Source of the DNA: Stenotrophomonas maltophilia
GTDB taxonomy: Bacteria > Pseudomonadota > Gammaproteobacteria > Xanthomonadales > Xanthomonadaceae
Length of the DNA stretch: 64,000 bases
NCBI RefSeq assembly: GCF_003205835.1
Contig: NZ_CP029773.1
Span: forward strand, 3,876,501 to 3,940,500
Reading direction: 5' to 3'
The position numbers and the translations under genes were made by a program. This document shows positions 56,870 to 64,000 of this stretch, one piece after another. How positions within the stretch are numbered: position 1 is the stretch's first letter; each line of letters opens with the position of its first letter. The notes below the pieces were generated by a model, which saw only the letters and a program-made list of their open reading frames with translations, made no database searches and was not told the origin of the DNA.

Positions 56870-59149
56870 ATGTCAGCTGTCTTCTCCATTACCTCTGCCG
56901 ACAAAGCCCGCCTGGCTGCCAGCAACCTGCCACCGCGGGTGCGTGAGCTGCTGGGCGCCTTGATCGGCCTGTGCCGGCAGACGCTGGCCGCCCCTCTGAT
57001 CCTGACCGTCGAAGCGCTGGAACAGACGCTGCTGCACGACGCCGATCGCGCGCGCAATCCACAGCTGCAGGCCGAACTGATGGCCCAGCGCGGCCAACTG
57101 CATGCCTTTTCCGGCCATTTCGCCGACCGCATACTCAATGCCGTGGCCGATGCACTGATACGGCTGCGCGAACCCGCCACCGGCGCCAGCGTCGGTGCCA
57201 CGCCCCCGCCGTTGCCCGGCATGCTCGGGCTGTCGCTGGTCGATGAACATGAAGTGGACCGCGACCTGCTGCTGACCGAGATGATCCGGCGCGAGACGCT
57301 GCGCTCGACCAACACACTGAACCTGCTGGGCCAACGCCTGGGCGTGCTGGCCGCGGCACCGGCCTTCGAGGCCGATACCCTGCCACTGGCACCGCAGGCA
57401 CTGTGCGCGATGCTGCGCCGGATCGCCGAACAGGATGCGCTCAGCGTCGAAGTCCAGTTGGCGCTGTATCGCAGCTTCGAACGCCAGGTGCTGGAACGCC
57501 TGGGCGACATCCTCGACCGCGCCAATGCCCTGCTGGCCCAGCACGGCGTGCTGCCCGGCCTGGTCTACACCCCCTACCTGGCGCGCTCGTCGAGCACGCG
57601 GCGGATCATCACCCAGTCGGTGGGCGGTGGACGTGCCACCCAGCCGGCAAAGCGCGCTGCGGCGCCACTGACCGGCTGGAACGGATCGGCACCCGCCGGT
57701 TCCTGGTCGAGCCTGGTGCAGGACGCCTTCCAGGATGGCGGCGCAACCGGCGCGGCCCTGCCGGGCCTGACCACCGCCACCGGCAGCGCGCTGCATGAGC
57801 TGCTGCAGCAGGCACGCCATGCCAGCGCAGCCCCTGCGGACCGCGATGCCGTGCCGAGCGCGGCAGTGGATGCGGTGCTCGCACGCCTGCAGGCCCAGTC
57901 CAGCTCGGCCACCGGCGTTGCCGACCTGCAGGCCGCCGTCGTGGCGCAGCTGCGCAGCGAGCACGGTACGCAGGCGCAGCTGGGCAGCCACGACCGTGAC
58001 AACCTCGACCTGCTGCGCATGCTGATGCAGCAGGTGCAGCAGCAACAGCGCCCCGACCCGGTGCCGGCCGCCCTGCTGGCGCGCCTGCAGGTGCCCTTGG
58101 CACGCGCGGCAATGGCCGATCCGGGCTTCTTCGTACGCGACGAGCACCCGGCGCGCGAGCTGCTCAACCAGATTGCCGAAGTCGGCGCCAACTGGCTGGG
58201 CGACGATGACGTCGACCCACAGCTGCTGCAGCGCATGGCGCAGAGCGTGCAGGGCCTGCTGGGCCAGGACGCACGGACGCCGGAGGCTTTCGCCACCGCC
58301 AATGAAGACGTGCAGCAGCACCAGCGTGCCGCGGCGCATCGCGCCGAGCTGGCCGAGCGCCGCCATGTCGAAGCTGCGCGCGGCAAGGAGCGGCTGGAAC
58401 TGGCCCGGCGCCAGGCCAGCGCACAGATCGACCAGTGCTGCGACACGCAGGAACCGCCGCGCTTCGTGCAGACCCTGCTGCGCCAGGCCTGGGCCGACGC
58501 CCTGACCCTCACCCGCCTGCGCCATGGCGACGACTCACCGCAATGGCAGGAACGCCTGCAGCAGACCCAGCGCATCGCTGCCATCACCGCGCAGGCCGTC
58601 GATGCCCCCGGTGGCACCGATGCCGCGCTTGCTGCCGATGTCGAGGCCGCCCTGCTGCAGGTCGGCTACCACGCCGAGGAAGCCGCCGCCGTCGCGCGCA
58701 GGCTGGCTACGCCCGGCGGCGAGGACGAAAGCACCTCGCGTACCGAACTCAGTGCCCGCCTGAAGGCGCGTGCACGCCTGGGCGAACACGCCGGCACGCC
58801 CACCGGCACGGCGCCTGCAACACCCCGCAGCAGTGCCGAAGAAGCCGCCTACCAGCAGCTGTCAACGCTGCCGTTCGGCAGCTGGTTCGACATCGATACC
58901 GGTGATGGCACGCTGCGCCGCCAGCGCCTGTCCTGGTACAGCCTGCTGACCGGCCACGCCCTGTTCGTCAATCCGCGCGGGCAGAAGATCGCCGAGACCG
59001 ACCTGGATACGCTGGCCCGGCAGATCAGCGCCGGCCGTGCGCAGCTGGTCACCGAAGACAAGGCCCGGCTGGTCGACCGCGCCTGGGAAGCCAGCCTTGG
59101 CGCATTGCGTGCGCTGGCGGCCGGCCACACGCAGGAGACCTCCGCATGA
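56870..59149 (+). CDS. DUF1631 family protein
   Basis: 759 aa, cytoplasmic, mostly helical, no signal or membrane segment. Matches the DUF1631 family (sometimes misannotated as thymidine phosphorylase) from the N-terminal LPPRVRELLGALIG to the C-terminal WFDIDTGDGTLRRQRLSWYSLLTGHALFVNPRGQKI, a PilZ-like small beta domain (about 660-720). The middle is Gln/Ala-rich. Coupled to a PilZ gene by ATGA, suggesting a role in c-di-GMP signalling. Molecular function unknown. Confidence 0.88.
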   Translation: MSAVFSITSADKARLAASNLPPRVRELLGALIGLCRQTLAAPLILTVEALEQTLLHDADRARNPQLQAELMAQRGQLHAFSGHFADRILNAVADALIRLREPATGASVGATPPPLPGMLGLSLVDEHEVDRDLLLTEMIRRETLRSTNTLNLLGQRLGVLAAAPAFEADTLPLAPQALCAMLRRIAEQDALSVEVQLALYRSFERQVLERLGDILDRANALLAQHGVLPGLVYTPYLARSSSTRRIITQSVGGGRATQPAKRAAAPLTGWNGSAPAGSWSSLVQDAFQDGGATGAALPGLTTATGSALHELLQQARHASAAPADRDAVPSAAVDAVLARLQAQSSSATGVADLQAAVVAQLRSEHGTQAQLGSHDRDNLDLLRMLMQQVQQQQRPDPVPAALLARLQVPLARAAMADPGFFVRDEHPARELLNQIAEVGANWLGDDDVDPQLLQRMAQSVQGLLGQDARTPEAFATANEDVQQHQRAAAHRAELAERRHVEAARGKERLELARRQASAQIDQCCDTQEPPRFVQTLLRQAWADALTLTRLRHGDDSPQWQERLQQTQRIAAITAQAVDAPGGTDAALAADVEAALLQVGYHAEEAAAVARRLATPGGEDESTSRTELSARLKARARLGEHAGTPTGTAPATPRSSAEEAAYQQLSTLPFGSWFDIDTGDGTLRRQRLSWYSLLTGHALFVNPRGQKIAETDLDTLARQISAGRAQLVTEDKARLVDRAWEASLGALRALAAGHTQETSA

Positions 59150-59520
59150 ACACCCAGCCGCCACAGGACACCCGTCGCGCACCGCGCCGCCAGGTCTCGG
59201 ACCTGGTCCCGGTCACCGACCAGATGCGCGAATGCGTGGTCGGCCGTCTCGGCAATGTTTCCGAAACCGGCATGCTGATGCTGGCCAGTGCGCCGCTGCG
59301 TGAGGACGCGCTGTACCAGCTGCGCTTCCCGCTGCCACTGGGTGATGGCCGCCAGCAGGACATCGATGTGGGCGTGCACCTGCTGTGGAGCGAGCCCGCA
59401 CATGCACCCGGCCAGAGTTGGACCGGCTTCCGATTCCTCACCCTGTCGCGCGAACATCGGCAGCTGCTGCGCCAGTGGGTGGGCGAGGACAGCGACGAGG
59501 GACCGGTTTCGACGGCCTGA
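59146..59520 (+). CDS. PilZ-domain protein (candidate c-di-GMP receptor)
   Basis: 124 aa. Carries an R-R-A-P-R-R box (10-15; RxxxR-type) and N-V-S-E-T-G (about 37-42; D/NxSxxG), the two c-di-GMP-binding motifs, with LGDGRQQDIDVGVHLLW and WTGFRFL as the barrel. Both motifs are intact, so binding is plausible. Translationally coupled to the DUF1631 gene. Confidence 0.92.
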   Translation: MNTQPPQDTRRAPRRQVSDLVPVTDQMRECVVGRLGNVSETGMLMLASAPLREDALYQLRFPLPLGDGRQQDIDVGVHLLWSEPAHAPGQSWTGFRFLTLSREHRQLLRQWVGEDSDEGPVSTA

Positions 59521-59595
59521 GTGCCGGTTCCGGCACAGCGGTTTTTCGCGGTATGCGGCAGAATCTAGGGCCGTTTTCCGTGTCGAGCCACCGCA

Positions 59596-60927
<1,332 letters not shown>

Positions 60928-60969
60928 GTCGCTCGTGGTTGGATGCTGAAGTCAAAAGCCGCGCTTGGC

Positions 60970-61067
60970 GGGGCGGGTGGGCCATGCAGGGGACGCTGCA
61001 AGTACGTCCCTGTAAGCTCGATGGCGCCATCCATGGCGCCAACGCCCCTGCATGGCCCACCCGCCCC
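60970..61067. repeat. Long hairpin element with 52-nt core, copy 3 (divergent core)
   Basis: Arms 60970-60992 (GGGGCGGGTGGGCCATGCAG...) and 61045-61067 are perfect 23-nt reverse complements. The centre is again 52 nt but different in sequence, keeping an inner hairpin around ATCCAT (TGGCGCCATCCATGGCGCCA). Confidence 0.85.
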
Positions 61068-61229
61068 ACCTCTGACAGTTTTCTGCGCGCGTCCAACCAC
61101 GGAAAAGAACAAAGAAAAGCAAAAGCGGGTCACTCGCTGCGCTCGCTCTGTGTCGACCAAGGTCGACACCTACCAATCGTCGTTCGTTCCAACAACCGCC
61201 GTTACCAACAGCCGCGTGAACCTGTCGAA

Positions 61230-61331
61230 GGCGGGGCACTGTGGGCTTGCGGGGTGTGAGCGGCATGGATGCCGCGACCAAGCCCCCATGGATGGGTTCA
61301 CGGCGTCCCCGCAAACCCACAGTGCCCCGCC
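61230..61331. repeat. Long hairpin element with 52-nt core, copy 4 (inverted)
   Basis: Arms 61230-61254 and 61307-61331 pair at 24 of 25 positions. The 52-nt centre is the reverse complement of the copy 1 and 2 core (AAGCCCCCATGGATGGGTT). Flanks TTCGACAGG and GGGATGG (read on the minus strand) are also shared. Confidence 0.9.
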
Positions 61332-61411
61332 ATCCCACGGAATGCCGCTCTGGCTTTGGCAGTTGCCGTTGATTGCAGCAGGTGCAGGGCTGCAAGCCCT
61401 GCCGAAACCCC

Positions 61412-62740
61412 TTACCCCGCCATCACCGCTTCAATTTCGTCGGCGCTGCGCGCCAGGCCTTCGGTCAGCACGCGATGGCCGTCATCGGTGATCAGCACAT
61501 CGTCTTCGGTGCGGATACCAATACCGCGCCAGCGCGGTTCCACCGTCGTGTCGTCCACGCCGACATACAGCCCCGGCTCGATGGTGAACGCCATGCCCGG
61601 CTCCAGCAGGCGCGAATCGCCCGCCAGGCGGTAATCACCCACGTCGTGCACGTCCAGCCCGATCCAGTGCCCGGTCTTGTGCCGGTAGAAGCGCTGGTAC
61701 AGGCCCTCGGACAGGTTCTTTTCCAGCGTGCCCTTCAGCAGCCCCAGCCGCAGCAGGCCTTCGGTCAGGGTCTGCACCGCAGCCAGGTGGCCGGCCTCGT
61801 ACGGTACGCCCGGCTTGGCCTGGGCCAGTGCCGCGGCCTGCGCGTCACCGACCAGGTCATGCAGCGCGCGCTGCTCGGCGCTGAAGCGGCCATTCACCGG
61901 GAACGTGCGGGTGATGTCACTGGCATAGCCGCGGTATTCGGCGCCGGCGTCGATCAGCACCAGCTCGCCATCACGTGAACGCGCGTTGTTGTCGCGGTAA
62001 TGCAGGATGCAGCCGTTGCGGCCGGCACCGACGATGCTGCAGTAGGCCGGCACGGCATCGTTGGCGCGGAACACGCGTTCCAGTTCGGCCTGCAGTTCGT
62101 ATTCGTGGATGCCGGCCTTCGCCGCTTTCATCGCCGCCAGATGTGCACGCACGCTGATCTGCGCGGCGTGGTGCATCAGCGCCACTTCAGCACCGGACTT
62201 GAACAGGCGCTGCTCGTGCAGCAGGTGACCCAGCTCCAGGAACTCATGCGGCGGCTGCGCGCCGTGGCGCACCTGCGAACGCACGCGGTTGACCCAGCCG
62301 ATCAGCTTCAGGTCGAAATCGGCGTCGCGGCCGAAGTGGTAGTAGACGCGCGAACGACCTTCCAGCAGGCCTGGCAGGATGTCGTCCAGATCGTCGATCG
62401 GGTACGCATCGTCCATCCCGTACTGCGCCACCGCACCTTCCTGGCCGGCGCGGCTGCCATCCCAGGCCTCGCGTTCGGCATCGCGCTCGCGGCAGAACAG
62501 GATGGCCTCGCCGTGGCGGCGGCCCGGAATCAGCACCAGCACCGCCTCCGGTTCCGGGAAGCCGCTCAGGTACTGGAAGTCCGAATCCTGCCGGAACGGG
62601 TAGTGGGTATCGAGGCTGCGCACCTTCTCGGCGGCGGCGGGAAGCACCAGGATCGCGTCTTCGCCGGCCATGTCCATCAGCTGGCGGCGGCGACGCTTGT
62701 ATTCGCCGGCCGCGATGCCGGTGCGCTGCTTGATGTCCAT
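61412..62740 (-). CDS. pepP: Xaa-Pro aminopeptidase PepP
   Basis: 442 aa (E. coli 441). Removes N-terminal residues preceding proline. N-terminal creatinase-like domain with YPFRQDSDFQYLSGFPEPEAVLVL; catalytic pita-bread domain with VLIDAGAEYRGYASDITRTFP (two Asp), HKTGHWIGLDVHDVG (His), MAFTIEPGLY and IGIRTEDDVLIT (Glu). Its ATG overlaps the ygfB-like stop (ATGA), the same ygfB-pepP order as in E. coli. Confidence 0.96.
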   Translation of the reverse strand: MDIKQRTGIAAGEYKRRRRQLMDMAGEDAILVLPAAAEKVRSLDTHYPFRQDSDFQYLSGFPEPEAVLVLIPGRRHGEAILFCRERDAEREAWDGSRAGQEGAVAQYGMDDAYPIDDLDDILPGLLEGRSRVYYHFGRDADFDLKLIGWVNRVRSQVRHGAQPPHEFLELGHLLHEQRLFKSGAEVALMHHAAQISVRAHLAAMKAAKAGIHEYELQAELERVFRANDAVPAYCSIVGAGRNGCILHYRDNNARSRDGELVLIDAGAEYRGYASDITRTFPVNGRFSAEQRALHDLVGDAQAAALAQAKPGVPYEAGHLAAVQTLTEGLLRLGLLKGTLEKNLSEGLYQRFYRHKTGHWIGLDVHDVGDYRLAGDSRLLEPGMAFTIEPGLYVGVDDTTVEPRWRGIGIRTEDDVLITDDGHRVLTEGLARSADEIEAVMAG

Positions 62741-63288
62741 CAGTTCAGGCGCTGCCGATGGCGCGAGGCCAGCACCACGTCACCGTGCAGCAGCAGTACC
62801 GCCACGCGGATGAATTCCTCGATCTCCGACAGGGCTTCGTCGTCATCGTCACCACCGGCCTCGAAATCCTCGCTGGAGGCACGCGCCAGGCTGGCCATGT
62901 CGGTCAGCGCTTCTTCGCCCTCTTCGGACAGGGTCGGGCGGCGGCCGCCGCTGCCCAGGCCGAAGCCGCCCAGGAAGGAACGGGTCCAGCTGAACATGGC
63001 ATCGGCCTGCGCGGACACGTCGTCGCCGTCGGTCAGCAGCAGTTCGAAGGCGAAATCGCGGTCTTCCAGTTGCTTGATGGTGACCTGCAGCAGCTGCCCC
63101 AGCACGCTGTCGGCGGCCACCGGCGGCAGGTTGTCGTCGGCCAGCACACGCGCCGGCCAATCATTGCCGGGGGCACCGCCGGCGGCCAGCCAGCCGCACA
63201 GTGCGCCGTGCAGCTCGGCAGCGGTGGCGCCCAGGCCCAGTTCCTGGCTGGCGCGGGTAACGTCGTCGACGGAGGGAAGTTCGGTCAT
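62740..63288 (-). CDS. ygfB: YgfB/UPF0149 family protein
   Basis: 182 aa. Small acidic helical protein: LHGALCGWLAAGG near the N-terminus and FSWTRSFLGGFGLG in the middle, both family signatures, then DDDDEALSEIEEFIRVAVLLL. In Pseudomonas aeruginosa YgfB modulates ampDh3 expression through AlpA; a similar role here is unproven. First gene of the ygfB-pepP pair, divergent from the zapA operon. Confidence 0.92.
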   Translation of the reverse strand: MTELPSVDDVTRASQELGLGATAAELHGALCGWLAAGGAPGNDWPARVLADDNLPPVAADSVLGQLLQVTIKQLEDRDFAFELLLTDGDDVSAQADAMFSWTRSFLGGFGLGSGGRRPTLSEEGEEALTDMASLARASSEDFEAGGDDDDEALSEIEEFIRVAVLLLHGDVVLASRHRQRLN

Positions 63289-63439
63289 CGTGCGGCTCGT
63301 TCGGAAAGGAAACCCGGGGCGCGCGCGCGCGCCCGTGAGACCCGGTAGTGTAGCAACCCGACGGCATCCTCTCTGCGACCGTCAGGCCTTGCTGCGACAA
63401 CGCTTGACCGCCCTTACCCGGCTTGCCTATCGTGCCCGC

Positions 63440-63661
63440 ATGGAACCCGCCGATCCCCTTGCCCAGCTGCAGGACTTCGCTGCCCGCGTGGAAGCGTTGC
63501 TTGAACGCAACCAGCGCCTGGCCGAGGAGAACCGCAGCCTGCGCCACCAGCAGGAACAGCTGGTGGCCGAGCGTTCCACGCTGCTGGCCAAGAACGAGCA
63601 GGCACGCTCGCGGGTGGAAGCAATGATCAGCCGGCTCAAATCCCTGGAGCAGCACACATGA
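63440..63661 (+). CDS. TIGR02449-family small coiled-coil protein
   Basis: 73 aa, almost entirely heptad-like (LLERNQRLAEENRSLRHQQEQL...), ending SRLKSLEQ, the TIGR02449 pattern. Start chosen at M-E-P-A-D-P; the open frame upstream is a shadow of pepP. Such genes sit before zapA in many gammaproteobacteria and are sometimes linked to cell division, but no function is established to my knowledge. Overlaps zapA by ATGA. Upstream (63318-63331) is an alternating CG tract. Confidence 0.9.
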   Translation: MEPADPLAQLQDFAARVEALLERNQRLAEENRSLRHQQEQLVAERSTLLAKNEQARSRVEAMISRLKSLEQHT

Positions 63662-63954
63662 GCGCCGAACCGGTCAGTGTCCGCATCCTCGATCGTGAAT
63701 ACACCGTGGGTGTCGGCGGCGATGAACGCGACAGCCTGATGGCGGCCGCGCGCCTGCTCGATGCGCGCATGCGCGAAATCCGCGGCAGCAACCGCATGGC
63801 CGCGGTCGACCGCGTCGCCGTGCTGGCGGCGTTGAACCTGGCCCACGAACTGCAGTTGCTGCGCGATGAGAACGCCCGCCAGGCGGTGGCGCTGCAGCAG
63901 ACGCTGGCTGACCTGAACCGGCGCCTGGACCGCGCGATCGACGGCACCCCGTAG
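63658..63954 (+). CDS. zapA: Cell division protein ZapA
   Basis: 98 aa. Binds and bundles FtsZ. Typical start EPVSVRILDREYTVGVGGDER, followed by LLDARMREIRG and the long C-terminal coiled coil (LNLAHELQLLRDEN...). Follows the coiled-coil gene with a 4-bp overlap. In relatives the 6S RNA gene (ssrS) often lies directly downstream; the 46 bases left here are too few to judge. Confidence 0.95.
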   Translation: MSAEPVSVRILDREYTVGVGGDERDSLMAAARLLDARMREIRGSNRMAAVDRVAVLAALNLAHELQLLRDENARQAVALQQTLADLNRRLDRAIDGTP

Positions 63955-64000
63955 AAGAGGGGACGGAGGGAATCAAGGCGCATTCGCCCCTTCCGTGCTG

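Larger units (their letters stand above)
60928..61411. other. 484-bp convergent gap between pepQ and pepP, filled with hairpins
   Basis: Two long-hairpin elements (60970-61067 and 61230-61331) in convergent arrangement, a TGTCGACCAAGGTCGACA palindrome with GTAG-type end (61151-61174) and GGTGCAGGGCTGCAAGCCCTGC (61380-61401). No gene is supported. These structures are the only candidates for the pepQ and pepP terminators. Confidence 0.75.

Noticed and set aside
63955..64000. Start of a 6S RNA gene downstream of zapA
   Set aside because: The position fits relatives, but only 46 bases remain and no diagnostic structure is visible.

Overview
The window looks like chromosome of a Stenotrophomonas (S. 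maltophilia group) gammaproteobacterium. The evidence is the high GC, Xanthomonadaceae-type gene content and many SMAG-type palindromes (short hairpins with a terminal GTAG). Core functions cover both ends: type IV pilus assembly (pilM-N-O-P), PBP1A, citrate synthase, L31, the spoT-recG cluster, rph/rdgB/hemW, Xaa-Pro peptidases and zapA. Species assignment is inference; no 16S is present.

Layout. 1-5341: pilMNOP (minus) divergent from mrcA. 5342-6481: SMAG array and a conserved hypothetical gene. 6482-17481: an all-minus adhesion block with a complete CS1/Cbl-type alpha-fimbrial set (major pilin, usher, tip adhesin, chaperone), then a 1656-residue trimeric autotransporter and a small membrane-anchored protein. 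18127-22756: alpha/beta hydrolase and AraC regulator, gltA, rpmE2, nucleoside hydrolase. 23281-29487: recG, ridA, spoT, rpoZ, gmk (minus). 29778-40377: a self-contained selenium module, namely formate dehydrogenase fdnGHI with an in-frame UGA and SECIS hairpin, fdhE, selA, selB, tRNA-Sec and selD. 40448-41151: XRE antitoxin with a broken AbiEii-type toxin. 41181-52712: an integrative island in the 3' end of yicC. 52696-63954: yicC, rph, VOC protein, rdgB, hemW, DUF1631-PilZ pair, pepQ, pepP, ygfB, TIGR02449 protein and zapA.

The island is flanked by 22-bp direct repeats, one being the last codons of yicC. It holds an H-NS-like protein, an RHS remnant, a 1264-residue nuclease-STAND ATPase, an Mrr-like nuclease, a Gabija-like OLD nuclease plus compact UvrD helicase, and an integrase that seems to lack its catalytic tyrosine. 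The STAND protein is the best candidate for an undescribed defence system. In Pseudomonas aeruginosa, rph-yicC-gmk-rpoZ-spoT-ridA are contiguous. Here yicC and gmk are 23 kb apart, and the selenium module, toxin-antitoxin remnant and island fill the gap.

The best non-coding signal is a repeat seen four times (22913, 34486, 60970, 61230). Each copy has a 23-25 bp near-perfect stem that differs between copies but is compensated arm to arm, around an intervening segment of exactly 52 nt.
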